64,000 nucleotides of DNA. Source: Spirosoma pollinicola (GTDB lineage Bacteria > Bacteroidota > Bacteroidia > Cytophagales > Spirosomataceae). Made by a program: the position numbers and the translations under genes. Shown one piece after another: positions 1-8,934 of the stretch. The stretch is from positions 558,001 to 622,000 of the forward strand of contig NZ_CP025096.1 of assembly GCF_002831565.1 (NCBI RefSeq). Direction: 5' to 3'. The notes beneath the pieces were generated by a model. That model was not told where the DNA came from and searched no databases. It saw only the letters and a list, made by a program, of their open reading frames with translations. Numbering within the stretch: position 1 is the stretch's first letter; each line of letters begins with the position of its first letter.

Positions 1-539
1 GCATACGGACTAGCATTTGTACCCTCTGCCACAGGCGTGCGAGCCTCGGGACTGTGCGCCAGTAATGCTATACCCCCGAATATATAGGGTGTAATTTTTG
101 CTCGTGATTCTGAATTCCGCCCATCCTCAATAAAATTATAAATACCCGTTACGGCAAACTCTTTCAAATCATTCCGGAAGTGAAGATTCCGGGCATATTG
201 AGGCAGGTTAGCCTCAATATTGCTTTTTGAGAATGTATAATCATCACCCACAATACGCGCCCAGGTGAACATAGCCCGAGCAGCAAAATGAGGAGTAAAC
301 TGACGCGTATAGCCTAACCCCACGTTCCAGCGGGGTAAGGTAGTCAATGCCTTAAATGGCTTACGGTAACCGGCCAGATCACCAAAATAGGTGGACGTAC
401 CTGCCCCAAACGTAATTGACGAATAGGGTGCGAAATGGGTGTTTGGTCGCCGTTGTGCCAAACTTTCCGTAACCAAACCTGACAGCAAACAGATTGCCGC
501 AGCGCCTATTACTACCTGTTTATACTTATTCATACTCAT
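1..539 (-). CDS. DUF6089-type outer membrane beta-barrel protein (partial, 3' end off the window)
   Basis: About 179 codons are present; the reading frame runs off the left edge, so the C-terminus is missing. The N-terminus has a lysine pair, a hydrophobic stretch and an Ala-x-Ala-type signal peptidase site (SLA-QRRPN). It is followed by glycine/aromatic-rich alternating segments (FGAGTSTYFGDLAGY) typical of small beta-barrels. Downstream of a CBS gene and nadK, this matches the conserved Bacteroidota order CBS - nadK - DUF6089 - isoprenyl transferase - bamA, so the family call rests on both sequence style and synteny. The probable role is in the outer membrane; the function is unknown. Two ATGs lie 6 nt apart (539 and 533) and I cannot choose between them. 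Confidence 0.7.
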   Translation of the reverse strand, partial: MSMNKYKQVVIGAAAICLLSGLVTESLAQRRPNTHFAPYSSITFGAGTSTYFGDLAGYRKPFKALTTLPRWNVGLGYTRQFTPHFAARAMFTWARIVGDDYTFSKSNIEANLPQYARNLHFRNDLKEFAVTGIYNFIEDGRNSESRAKITPYIFGGIALLAHSPEARTPVAEGTNASPY

Positions 540-700
540 TAAATACGTGAATCAACACAACTAACCCAAAAGCCAGCCAATTCCGAAACGGAAGGGCCGT
601 TGCTTTTATTGGCAATAGGTCCTAAAATTTATGTCACACAGGGAAAACAACGAAATGAAATGCGATCATTCGGCAGAATTTCAGCACCGATACCCGTTTT

Positions 701-1576
701 TTAATTACGGATGTCCCAGCCCCAGTTAAGTTTACTGCGCAGGGTGTTCAGAAAATTATCATCACTTAGTTTAACTAATCGCGCCTTGAACGTTTCTTTC
801 TGAACACTAATTCGAACAGAGGTATCGACCGTGTACGAACGGGAGTCCAGAGCCGCCAGGAAATTGCCACTTCGACTTTCGACCTCAAACGCCAGTTGGC
901 AGGTATCCATCACAATCATTGGCCGGACATTGAGGTTATGCGGGCTTATGGGGGTGATAATAAAACTTTCTGTTTGGGGTAAAAGAACCGGACCTCCGCA
1001 ACTAAGAGAATAGCCTGTGGAACCCGACGGCGTTGAAATAATCAACCCATCGGCCCAATACGAATTTAGAAATTCGCCGTCGAGGTACGAATGCACGGTG
1101 ATCATCGACGAGGTTTGGGTTCGCGTAATTGTGAAGTCATTTAACCCAAACGGCAGATTACCAAAAATATCCTGCGTTGAGCGCACACTTACCAGACTTC
1201 GCTCGTCGATGGTGTATTGTCCATTAAAAAGGGCATCGATCATAAGCCTTACTGAGGCCGGCGCGACTGTAGCCAGAAAGCCCAAGCGACCGATATTAAT
1301 GCCGATAATTGGAATTTGGCGTGCGCCAACATGGGTAACAGCGTCGAGAAGCGTACCATCGCCCCCCAGGCTGAAGATGAAGTCGGCATCAGAAACGCCC
1401 TCTTCAACGGTATAAGTAGCCTGACTGTAGTGAGCTACGCCCGTATTATCCAAATACTCGCGATACCCTTTCGAAATAATTACCTCGGTCTGCCGTCTGG
1501 CCAATTCCTCAAACATCGACTGAATGTAGGGCCGTGCCGATTCGGGAAAGTTGCGCCCGTGAATGGCGATTTTCAT
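701..1576 (-). CDS. nadK: NAD kinase
   Basis: A cytosolic ATP-dependent kinase that turns NAD into NADP. The protein is 291 aa from the ATG at 1576, which begins MKIAIHGRNF; a longer frame exists upstream, but it only reads through the intergenic hairpin. The diagnostic GGDGT motif is at residues 71-75 (FSLGGDGTLLDAV). The later Asn/Ser/Thr-rich nucleotide-binding segment (ADGLIISTPSGSTGYSLS) is also intact. It lies between the CBS gene and the DUF6089 gene on the same strand, the usual Bacteroidota arrangement. A long inverted repeat lies just upstream and would fold in its leader. Confidence 0.95.
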   Translation of the reverse strand: MKIAIHGRNFPESARPYIQSMFEELARRQTEVIISKGYREYLDNTGVAHYSQATYTVEEGVSDADFIFSLGGDGTLLDAVTHVGARQIPIIGINIGRLGFLATVAPASVRLMIDALFNGQYTIDERSLVSVRSTQDIFGNLPFGLNDFTITRTQTSSMITVHSYLDGEFLNSYWADGLIISTPSGSTGYSLSCGGPVLLPQTESFIITPISPHNLNVRPMIVMDTCQLAFEVESRSGNFLAALDSRSYTVDTSVRISVQKETFKARLVKLSDDNFLNTLRSKLNWGWDIRN

Positions 1577-1591
1577 AGAGAAGTAGTGAGT

Positions 1592-1688
1592 AAGTGGCAA
1601 GTTAATAAGTGGTAAGGTATAAGTGGCTGGCGCGAAAGCTATACATGCGTCATCCACTTATACCTTACCACTTATTGACTTGCCACTT
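1592..1688. repeat. Long intergenic inverted repeat in the nadK leader
   Basis: Two 35-nt arms, 1592-1626 and 1654-1688, are reverse complements with one mismatch; the loop is 27 nt. The arms are internally repetitive (AAGTGG units). The repeat fills the gap between the CBS stop and the nadK start, ending 2 bp before the CBS stop codon. There is no T-tract, so it is not a classical terminator. The loop begins CTGGCGC, and the same AGTGGCTGGCGC string occurs in the hairpin near 16.47 kb. Confidence 0.85.
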
Positions 1689-1689
1689 T

Positions 1690-2358
1690 TTAGGTATTTA
1701 GATAACGAAGCAACGAATCGAGCCGGTCCTGGTCAATACTTTCGACGGGGGCGTTGGCAAAGGCTGCTTCAATGTGATAACCAAAGCGTTCGAGTGTTGA
1801 GATAACGGAAGTAATGTCGCGCCGGTTAAGCTTAAGCGTCAACCGCGAGCGGTCGGGCATTCCATAGGCAGCGCTGGCAAAATAACTGCTTATAATTTTA
1901 ACATTATTTGTCTCGATCAGGCGGCTAATTTCGGTTAATGAGTAATCGCGCTCATTCATGTTCAGGATCAAAATAGCCCCGGCTTCCTGTACACCCAATT
2001 CCTGTGCAAATTTTTTGAGCAGTTCATTCACAGAAATTGTCCCGCTAAACTCGCGTCCCTCCGTGATAACAGCGATGACATCCATCTGATGTTGCACAAC
2101 CAGGCTTATGACTTCGAGCAAATGTTGATCTTCGTTCACAAAGGTTTTCTCGAACAGGCACATCACATCGCGCAGCGGCAAGTCCTCATCGGCAACATCC
2201 ATGAGTAGTTCTTCGCTTACGATGCCCCGGTATTCGCCCTGGTCTGTCAGTACGAGTTGCCCGACGCGATGCTCCTCCATCCACGCCAAAGCCTGCCCGA
2301 CCAGGTCGGTTGGCTTCAGAGCCGGCAGCATGGGATCTATAAGTTCGGCAGCCAACAT
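1690..2358 (-). CDS. CBS domain-containing protein
   Basis: 222 aa, soluble. Two CBS repeats span roughly residues 5-60 and 65-125 (MLPALKPTDLVGQALAWM is a typical CBS start). They are followed by an ACT-like C-terminal half (about 128-220) with an ILILNMNERDYSLTEISRLI segment. Such proteins usually bind adenosyl ligands or act as regulatory partners; no catalytic domain is visible. It lies directly upstream of nadK, as in many Bacteroidota, which suggests a nucleotide-sensing role, but this is inference. Confidence 0.85.
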   Translation of the reverse strand: MLAAELIDPMLPALKPTDLVGQALAWMEEHRVGQLVLTDQGEYRGIVSEELLMDVADEDLPLRDVMCLFEKTFVNEDQHLLEVISLVVQHQMDVIAVITEGREFSGTISVNELLKKFAQELGVQEAGAILILNMNERDYSLTEISRLIETNNVKIISSYFASAAYGMPDRSRLTLKLNRRDITSVISTLERFGYHIEAAFANAPVESIDQDRLDSLLRYLNT

Positions 2359-2477
2359 AAGTAATAGAAAGTCGTATGGTAAAGAGAAACTGTCTGCCGA
2401 AAACTACGGAAATTCTTCCATAGTTTTCAACTTTCGCACAGGGAACAGAATTTATGCTATCTGCTATATAAACAAAC

Positions 2478-3254
2478 TTACGCAACTAACTCGTTCACTG
2501 GATTTCTGGCAAGCCAATTATCCAGTAATTCGTTAAACTGGTCCGGGCATTCCATCATGGGCGCATGGCAGCACTTGTCAATAAAGTGCAACTCTGACTC
2601 CTCAATTAATCGATTAAATTCGTGCCCCACCTCGGCTGGTGTAATGGTATCATTTAGACCCCAAACAAGCAACGTGGGCACCTGAATTTTATACAAATCT
2701 TTTGCTACGTTATTTCGCTGGGCCGATTTGGCAATACCCACAATGCTCATACATTTAGGAATACTGCTGGTGATCTCGAACACTTCGTCGATCAGGTCTT
2801 TCGAGGCCACTTTGGGATCGTAGAATGTGTAGGCTACACGCTCCGCAATATAATCGTAGCTGCCACGCTTGGGAAACGAGCCACCCATACCGTTCTCAAA
2901 CAACCCCGAACTGCCCGTCAGTACTAACCGACGCACTTGTTCTGGATTTTTGAAGGTATAGAGAATGGCTAAATGCCCACCCAGCGAATTGCCCAGCAGT
3001 GTCATATCATCCAGCGATTTCTGCGCCACAAATTTTTCGATATAGACCAATAGCCCTTCCAGACTTGCCTGCCGAATGGGCATTTCGTAAATAGGCAACA
3101 GCGGAATAATAACCCGATACCGATCCGAAAACGTATTAATAACGCTGTCCCAGTTACTGAGAGCACCGAACAGGCCATGCAGCAGAAGGAGCACTTCGCC
3201 CTGGCCTTCATCTACATAGCGGAAACCTGCTTCTTCCCGAATCTGATAGTTCAT
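2478..3254 (-). CDS. Alpha/beta-fold hydrolase
   Basis: 258 aa, no signal peptide, cytosolic. The oxyanion-hole segment LLLHGLFG is at about residues 23-30, and the nucleophile elbow GNSLGG places Ser at residue 90. The acid is probably Asp in WGLNDTITP and the base His in KCCHAPMMECP, so the triad looks complete. The fold matches the MenH/BioH/epoxide-hydrolase-like group of about 260 aa; the substrate cannot be told. Its ATG overlaps the stop of pabA by 4 bp (ATGA), so the two are translationally coupled. Confidence 0.85.
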   Translation of the reverse strand: MNYQIREEAGFRYVDEGQGEVLLLLHGLFGALSNWDSVINTFSDRYRVIIPLLPIYEMPIRQASLEGLLVYIEKFVAQKSLDDMTLLGNSLGGHLAILYTFKNPEQVRRLVLTGSSGLFENGMGGSFPKRGSYDYIAERVAYTFYDPKVASKDLIDEVFEITSSIPKCMSIVGIAKSAQRNNVAKDLYKIQVPTLLVWGLNDTITPAEVGHEFNRLIEESELHFIDKCCHAPMMECPDQFNELLDNWLARNPVNELVA

Positions 3255-3868
3255 GCGTATTGCGCGGTTAAGGTTGTGGTAGGGTGGTTATTTTTATACG
3301 TAAAAAAGACAAAATCAATCCAGTTTTCGATGAGCGTCAGCCCATGCTGTGTCAATGCGGCTTCGGGATGGAACTGAACGCCCCAGATGGGTAATGCTCG
3401 ATGCCGCATGGCCATTAATTCGTTCTGCACTGTTGCTGCGGTAGTGACCAGTTGCGTGGGCAATTCCGTTAAAATCAGCGAATGATAGCGCGTCACCTCA
3501 AATTCTGTCGGCAATCCCCGCCATAATACATCGTCTGTCTGGGTCTGAATAACAGACACTTTTCCATGCATAGGGCGGGTAGCCAGTGCGAGGGTAGCCC
3601 CAAAAAACTCACCCAGTGCCTGATGGCCCAAACAAACACCTAATATCGGTACGCGCTGATGATAATGAGCGACAATATCCAGTAAACGGCCCGCCTGTCG
3701 GGGTATACCCGGCCCGGGCGATAACACAACCGCATCAACCGGGGCATCGGTAAGGCGGCTCCACGAGTCATTGTTCCTGACAACCCGGCAGTTTGCGCCT
3801 GCCTGTTGCAGGTAGTCTACCAGCATGTAGGTAAATGAATCGAAATTATCAACCACCAGCACGTTCAT
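3251..3868 (-). CDS. pabA: Aminodeoxychorismate/anthranilate synthase component II (glutamine amidotransferase)
   Basis: 205 aa from the ATG at 3868 (MNVLVVDNFDSFTYMLVDYL, the classic family start); another ATG 15 nt upstream is less likely. It is a class I glutaminase that channels ammonia to chorismate-using partners for folate or tryptophan synthesis. The nucleophile Cys79 is in GVCLGHQ, and His167/Glu169 are in WGVQFHPEA. The oxyanion motif PGPG is at 51-54. No component I gene is in the window, so trpG versus pabA cannot be decided; pabA is chosen because no trp genes are near. It overlaps the downstream hydrolase by 4 bp. Confidence 0.88.
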   Translation of the reverse strand: MNVLVVDNFDSFTYMLVDYLQQAGANCRVVRNNDSWSRLTDAPVDAVVLSPGPGIPRQAGRLLDIVAHYHQRVPILGVCLGHQALGEFFGATLALATRPMHGKVSVIQTQTDDVLWRGLPTEFEVTRYHSLILTELPTQLVTTAATVQNELMAMRHRALPIWGVQFHPEAALTQHGLTLIENWIDFVFFTYKNNHPTTTLTAQYA

Positions 3869-4026
3869 GCCGCTATAACACAAATCGTTTTGACAAAATT
3901 AATGTTTCTAAAAAAAAACAACAAGTATTATTTTTTAGCCTTTGATTATCAATATGTTAAAAAATAAACAACTTGGAAATAGTCAATTTTTATAAAAAAA
4001 GTACTACCTAAATTCAATGGAACCCA

Positions 4027-4055
4027 TTGATTGGTGTGCACAGCGTTTAAATTTG
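4027..4055 (+). promoter_or_regulatory. Candidate promoter of the FAD oxidoreductase gene
   Basis: TAAATTTG at 4048-4055 matches the Bacteroidota -7 element TAnnTTTG, with TTG at 4027-4029 at an 18-bp spacing. It lies 32 bp before the chosen ATG in the AT-rich divergent region with pabA. The call is from sequence match only. Confidence 0.5.
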
Positions 4056-4086
4056 ACTTTTATTCACGAACCTGTTCCTTTTGGGT

Positions 4087-5403
4087 ATGCCTATAGATTC
4101 AACCAACGCTGGAGTCAAACCGACCGGTGCACCTGTCATCATCATTGGCGCCGGTATGGCTGGCCTGACGTGTGCTGTTTATCTAAAGCAAGCCGGTATC
4201 GACGCACTTGTGCTCGATGCGGCCGATGGTGTTGGCGGCCGGGTTCGCACGGATGTTGTGGATGGTTTCCGGCTCGACCGGGGGTTTCAGATTTTGTTAA
4301 CGGCCTATCCCGAAGCGCAGCGACTGCTAAACTATTCGGCACTTGATCTACGCTCATTTCGGTCGGGGGCGCTTATTCGTCAGCAGGCAGAGCCGCAATG
4401 GATGAGTTTACTGAATTCCTTTCAGGAACCTCTCTCAGTATTTCAAACGCTGGCCTCGCCGGTTGGCACGCTGGGCGATAAGCTGCGTATTGTCGAGCTT
4501 CTGCGACGAACCCAGGAGTTGCCTATCAGCGAGCTTTTTCGGCAAACACCAACAACCACGCTCGCCCTGCTTTACGAAATAGGATTTTCTGACCAGATTA
4601 TCGAACGATTTTTTCGCCCGTTTTTTGGGGGGGTGTTTCTGGAGGATGCACTCACCACATCGAGCAATTTCTTTGAGTTTTGCTTTCGGATGTTTTTTGT
4701 AGGCGGAGCGGCTATACCTGCAAAGGGCATGGAAGCCATTCCGAATCAGTTGGCCGGTCGGCTGGCACCCGAGCAAATCAGACTCAAAACGTCTGTTAAT
4801 AAGGTTAACGGGAATACGGTATATCTGGACTCCGGCGAAACCCTGACTGGCCGGGCCATTGTGCTGGCTGTCGATGCCACGCAGGCCGCCCGCCTGACGG
4901 GTCGACCGGTGCCGCCAGAACAAGCCTTCAACCACACGACCTGTACGTATTTTGCCGTACCGTCTGCTCAGTTCACCAACGGCCCAACCCAGAAAAAACT
5001 CTTATTGCTCAACACCCACCGCAGCTCGGCAGTACACAACGTAGCTATATTGAGCGATGTAGCACCCGGTTATGCACCAACCGGGCAAACGTTGATTTCC
5101 GTTAGCACACAGAGTTTGGTCATGTTCGATGAAGCCGAACTGACGAAGAAAATCAGAGAAGAACTGAATGGATGGTTTGGCGAAGGCGTACAGAAGTGGC
5201 GGCATCTGCGAACGTATCATATCCCTCACGCATTGCCCGACTACACGCCCGAACAAGCGGGGAACGACGCCATTCGGCAACCGCTTCAGTTAACGGATAG
5301 CTTGTACCAATGCGGTGATCAAACGGCCTACCCCTCTCTCAATGCAGCCATGCAAACAGGTCGGGAGGTGGCAGAGTTGTTGATTGGTGGAATGGTGAAG
5401 TAG
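4087..5403 (+). CDS. FAD-dependent amine oxidase/phytoene-desaturase-like oxidoreductase
   Basis: 438 aa from the ATG at 4087; a TTG two codons earlier is also in frame. The N-terminal Rossmann dinucleotide motif GAGMAG is at residues 21-26, followed by the GGR(V) motif (VGGRVRTDVVDGFRLDRGF) typical of amine oxidase and carotenoid desaturase families. The C-terminal FAD-binding segment YQCGDQTAYPSLNAAMQTG is intact. Substrate unknown; no carotenoid genes are adjacent. The stop codon lies within the left arm of an inverted repeat. Confidence 0.85.
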   Translation: MPIDSTNAGVKPTGAPVIIIGAGMAGLTCAVYLKQAGIDALVLDAADGVGGRVRTDVVDGFRLDRGFQILLTAYPEAQRLLNYSALDLRSFRSGALIRQQAEPQWMSLLNSFQEPLSVFQTLASPVGTLGDKLRIVELLRRTQELPISELFRQTPTTTLALLYEIGFSDQIIERFFRPFFGGVFLEDALTTSSNFFEFCFRMFFVGGAAIPAKGMEAIPNQLAGRLAPEQIRLKTSVNKVNGNTVYLDSGETLTGRAIVLAVDATQAARLTGRPVPPEQAFNHTTCTYFAVPSAQFTNGPTQKKLLLLNTHRSSAVHNVAILSDVAPGYAPTGQTLISVSTQSLVMFDEAELTKKIREELNGWFGEGVQKWRHLRTYHIPHALPDYTPEQAGNDAIRQPLQLTDSLYQCGDQTAYPSLNAAMQTGREVAELLIGGMVK

Positions 5404-5471
5404 TGAAATGGTGGAGTGGTTAACTGGCTGGCCCAAATACACCACCAATTAAGCACTCCACCATTTCACTA
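5401..5471. repeat. Intergenic inverted repeat between convergent genes
   Basis: Arms 5401-5427 and 5445-5471 are 27 nt with two mismatches. The left arm starts on the stop codon of the FAD oxidoreductase gene. The motif AACTGGCTGGC sits at the loop edge. It lies between convergent genes and could end transcription from both sides, but it has no U-tract. Confidence 0.75.
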
Positions 5472-5489
5472 TTCCACCACTCTACCAAA

Positions 5490-7115
5490 TTACTGATTAC
5501 TAATGAGTGGGTCCAGAAACAGGTAACGTGCCCGGTTGGTCTCTGTTTCGGGGCGGGTGTTCACATCAATGTGCATATACTGAACACTGTTGCCGCTGTT
5601 GGCCGCCGACCATTTCGGTAAACCCGGTCCATTTGGGTTTGCTGTTTTTATGAAGTTTGCAAAGTAATTCTGCATCACTTCCGACACTTTATAATCATCC
5701 GGTGTCCAGGCATAGGTTTTGTTCGTAGCCAGATTGCCCATAGCATACTCAATCTCAGCCGAGTGAACAGCGCCCGTTGCCGGTGCAATTTTCATAGCGT
5801 TTGTATCCGTCGACTTCACAACACCACCTGCCAGACCCGGTGTGGCATTGCCCATTTCGGGGGTCATAGCCGGACGTGGCCGCGAGTAATAATACCGGTA
5901 AACAGGTTTACCACCCGTTTTGCTCTGCATATCGGCCCATTTCCAGGTGCTATAGGCCAGAAAACGGTCGCTGGCCAGAGCCGTTGCCGACTGTAGAACT
6001 TCGGCTTCGGTTGTGCCCGGATAGAGTTTCAGAACCTCGTCGGCTTTGTCGTTATAGAGTTTTTTTACGGCGCTGGCATAACTTTCCGGTGTTGGCTGCT
6101 CTTTGCCCAGAACAGCCCGATAGTTCATTTCTTCCGAATTCCAGCCAACCAGCAAGGGGACGTGTGCCTGTTCACCAGCGGCAAAAATTTCGAGCGGAGC
6201 CTTTGGGAAGAAATAGCCATCAACAGTCGAGTTGAAACGAGGTGTTGTTGGTTTAGCCGTAGCTTCCAGCAGTTGGTCGGCCGGTATGGCCCGAAGTTCG
6301 GCCAGTGAATTGGCACCAACAGCCGTTGCAAACGTAGTGCCCGACTCTTCTCCTTTGGCAAGGGGTGTAGGGGGTAAGCCACCGAGCAACGAGCCACTTT
6401 CGCCAATAGCTCCGGCTATCAGGTTTTTCGAGAGTGGCGACACCATAAGTCCACTTACTGCAATGGAACCAGCTGATTCGCCCGCGATCGTTACCCGTTT
6501 AGGATCTCCGCCAAAGGCCGCAATGTTCTGCTGCACCCAACGCAGAGCCGCAGCCATATCCAAATAAGCATAGTTACCCGACGAGTGATGGGGCGACTCC
6601 TTCGTTAATTCAGGATGGGCCATAAAGCCAAACACGCCAAGCCGGTAATTTACGGTCAGGGCCACAATGCCTTTACGGGCCATGCTTTCGCCATCATAAC
6701 GCCCCTCCGAACCATCGCCAGCCATAAAACCACCTCCATAAAAATACACGAGCACGGGCAGTTTCTCATTGGCTGATTTGGCGGGCGTCCACACATTTAA
6801 ATACAGACAGTCTTCACTCATGCCATTCGAGCGAAAACCCATATCGCCAAAAATAGCCCGTTGCATAGCGCGGGGGCCAAATTTATCAGCCTTACGCACG
6901 CCCTGCCAATTCTTGACGGGCTGGGGTTCTTTCCAGCGCAACTCACCTACCGGAGGCTGGCCAAAGGGAATGCCTTTAAAGGCACGAATGCCACTGGGTT
7001 CGGCTATGCCCTCAACGAGGCCATTAGCCGTTTTGGCCTGTGGAGCCGGTGTTTGCGCTAGGGCCGAATGGGCTACTTGCATAGTCAACAGCGACAGGAT
7101 AAGCAGGGTTTTCAT
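5490..7115 (-). CDS. Secreted type B carboxylesterase/lipase
   Basis: 541 aa with a clear signal peptide (MKTLLILSLLTMQVAHSALA, then Q), so periplasmic or secreted. Type B carboxylesterase signatures: EDCLYLNVW at 101-109, the oxyanion-hole GGGF at 127-130, and the nucleophile elbow GESAGS with Ser214. The acid is probably Glu in the WNSEEMNY segment and the base His in GAVHSAEIEYAMG. The family hydrolyses carboxylic esters; substrate unknown. It is divergent from the Nudix-type regulator, with a perfect palindrome between them, so it is a plausible target of that regulator. Confidence 0.88.
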   Translation of the reverse strand: MKTLLILSLLTMQVAHSALAQTPAPQAKTANGLVEGIAEPSGIRAFKGIPFGQPPVGELRWKEPQPVKNWQGVRKADKFGPRAMQRAIFGDMGFRSNGMSEDCLYLNVWTPAKSANEKLPVLVYFYGGGFMAGDGSEGRYDGESMARKGIVALTVNYRLGVFGFMAHPELTKESPHHSSGNYAYLDMAAALRWVQQNIAAFGGDPKRVTIAGESAGSIAVSGLMVSPLSKNLIAGAIGESGSLLGGLPPTPLAKGEESGTTFATAVGANSLAELRAIPADQLLEATAKPTTPRFNSTVDGYFFPKAPLEIFAAGEQAHVPLLVGWNSEEMNYRAVLGKEQPTPESYASAVKKLYNDKADEVLKLYPGTTEAEVLQSATALASDRFLAYSTWKWADMQSKTGGKPVYRYYYSRPRPAMTPEMGNATPGLAGGVVKSTDTNAMKIAPATGAVHSAEIEYAMGNLATNKTYAWTPDDYKVSEVMQNYFANFIKTANPNGPGLPKWSAANSGNSVQYMHIDVNTRPETETNRARYLFLDPLISNQ

Positions 7116-7201
7116 CTTATTTGGTTTAGTGTATTCGTAAAAAAGGAATCTGTTAGTTATGATTTATGGATAAATCAGGAAACTAAATAATGAATTACTT
7201 C

Positions 7202-7230
7202 TATTATTGTAACAACTTGATACAATAATA
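7202..7230. promoter_or_regulatory. Perfect palindromic operator candidate
   Basis: TATTATTGTA (7202-7211) and TACAATAATA (7221-7230) are exact reverse complements separated by 9 bp; the half-sites are centred 19 bp apart, about two helical turns. It lies between the divergent carboxylesterase and Nudix-wHTH regulator genes, the expected position for an autoregulated operator. Assignment to that regulator is inference. Confidence 0.6.
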
Positions 7231-7286
7231 CACCCATCACTCGGAACGACCAAAATTTTTGTTACTTGCGGCTAAATTTTAATGGC

Positions 7287-8027
7287 ATGAGCGATCAGTT
7301 GCACCCGGTAGAGATCACACCTAATGGACAAGGCTTTTTACCAGGCATAGCCATCGACGCGGTTATTTTTGGATTTCATCAAAATCAACTGAAAATTCTC
7401 CTGCTTGAATACCGCAATACGGGGCTAATGGCATTGCCGGGGGGGTTTATTCTGGCAACCGAAAATTTGAACGATGCCGCCCGGCGGGTCTTATCGGAGC
7501 GAACGGGGCTCGATGATATTTACCTGGAGCAATTTTATGTCTTTGGCGATCTCAATCGCGCTGACCCGGCCCCCATGCGGGCCATTATGACTGCCAAGGG
7601 CCTAATCCCTGCCGAACACCATTGGTTATTGGGTCGGTTTATTTCGGTAGGCTATTATGCGCTGGTCGATTTTACAAAAGCTGTACCCATCCCCGATTCA
7701 CTGTCGGATAGTTGCGGCTGGTATGATTTATCCAACCTCCCTCCGTTGATACAGGATCATAAAACTATTGTGCAGAAAGCATTAAACACTTTACGCACAG
7801 ACCTTGACCGGAAACTAATCGGATTTAATTTACTGCCGGAAACGTTCACAATGGCCGACCTGCAATCTCTTTACGAAACCATTCTGGATCAAAAACAACA
7901 TCGCTCCGGCTTCCAGCGCAAGATGCTTAGCCTGGGTATTTTAGAGCGACTGGATAAACACTATAGCGGAGGTGCGCATAAAGCCCCTTATTTGTATCGG
8001 TTTATAACAGAAAGCCAGCAGTTATAG
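7287..8027 (+). CDS. Nudix-fold transcriptional regulator with C-terminal winged helix (NrtR/AraR-like)
   Basis: 246 aa from the ATG at 7287; an upstream TTG frame start is rejected. The N-terminal half is a Nudix domain, but the Nudix box is degenerate: GGFILATENLNDAARRVLSE keeps Gly and the first Glu but has Val and Arg where the REUxEE glutamates should be. Pyrophosphatase activity is therefore unlikely. The C-terminal part (about 170-245, TMADLQSLYETILDQ... then FQRKMLSLGILERL) is the winged helix seen in NrtR- and AraR-type regulators. It is divergent from a carboxylesterase with a perfect palindrome between. nadK, nadE and pncB are in the same window, so an NAD-linked role is possible, but no copy of the palindrome was seen upstream of those genes. 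Confidence 0.8.
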   Translation: MSDQLHPVEITPNGQGFLPGIAIDAVIFGFHQNQLKILLLEYRNTGLMALPGGFILATENLNDAARRVLSERTGLDDIYLEQFYVFGDLNRADPAPMRAIMTAKGLIPAEHHWLLGRFISVGYYALVDFTKAVPIPDSLSDSCGWYDLSNLPPLIQDHKTIVQKALNTLRTDLDRKLIGFNLLPETFTMADLQSLYETILDQKQHRSGFQRKMLSLGILERLDKHYSGGAHKAPYLYRFITESQQL

Positions 8028-8062
8028 TCTAAAAACTGCCAAACTGCTTTATTGACTTGTTC

Positions 8063-8890
8063 ATGCGTGGAAACGTATTTGTGTTCGTTCGGTATTTTTT
8101 ACTCGTCCTGATTGCCTTACCGATTAGTTTCTTCATGCTGTATCCGCAAGTACTGAGGTGTATGCGCGTCGACTCATCGGCAGACTTTCGGCAACTCAAG
8201 GGAATAAGCGGCATCTACGTAAATCGAACAGCTACGGCTAAACAGGAAACAACGCTCCGGCAACATACGCAGGCAGCCCACGACCGAATACGGCGGTTCT
8301 GGGGCAATAAACAGGGTAAGGCTAGTTTAATTTATTGCCCAACTCAGGACGATTACGAGCAGTATTGCGCCGGGGGCGAAGGCGCGGGGTGCAGCGTTGG
8401 AACACCCTGGGGCAGATCGTATCTGATACTGGGACCAGACGGAAATAACACCGATGTGATTGCCCACGAGCTTTGCCACGACGAACTCTTTGCCCGACTC
8501 GGCTGGTGGCGCGTTAAACGGCAGATTCCGCAATGGTTCAACGAGGGGCTTGCCCTGATGGTCGATTACCGATTCAGCAGTCCCTCCGTCTGGGAGCAAC
8601 CGGACAGTTCCGAGCAAACCACGCCTTTTATGGGTGAGAAGACCATAATCCCCTTCCCGCAACGCCCTATGCTTAAGCTGGCAGACCTGGAAACCACCCG
8701 CGATTTTTTTGGTGGCGACTATACCCACACCATGCTGGCCTACCAGACAGCCGTCGAAGAACTAGCCCGCTGGCTCGCCGTAGTTGGCCGGGCTGGTGTT
8801 CCGGAACTAGCCAACGCGGTAAAAATTGGCAACGAATTTGGCGAAACCTACCGACGGCTTGAACGAGTAAAACGGAACAGTAAACGCTAG
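8063..8890 (+). CDS. Membrane-anchored metallopeptidase-like protein (HEXXH, peptidase MA-like)
   Basis: 275 aa from the ATG at 8063. An N-terminal membrane anchor or signal (about residues 6-29) precedes an extracytoplasmic domain. The zinc motif HELCH is at 135-139, and a third-ligand motif of the gluzincin type follows in QWFNEGLALM (Glu161). Cysteines at 92, 102 and 110 may form disulfides. The family is small and poorly characterised; substrate unknown. The gene follows the Nudix regulator by 35 bp on the same strand and may share its transcript. Confidence 0.75.
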   Translation: MRGNVFVFVRYFLLVLIALPISFFMLYPQVLRCMRVDSSADFRQLKGISGIYVNRTATAKQETTLRQHTQAAHDRIRRFWGNKQGKASLIYCPTQDDYEQYCAGGEGAGCSVGTPWGRSYLILGPDGNNTDVIAHELCHDELFARLGWWRVKRQIPQWFNEGLALMVDYRFSSPSVWEQPDSSEQTTPFMGEKTIIPFPQRPMLKLADLETTRDFFGGDYTHTMLAYQTAVEELARWLAVVGRAGVPELANAVKIGNEFGETYRRLERVKRNSKR

Positions 8891-8934
8891 CTCATCATCA
8901 TCTCTAGCGTATAATAGACAAAGAATAAGTCTGG

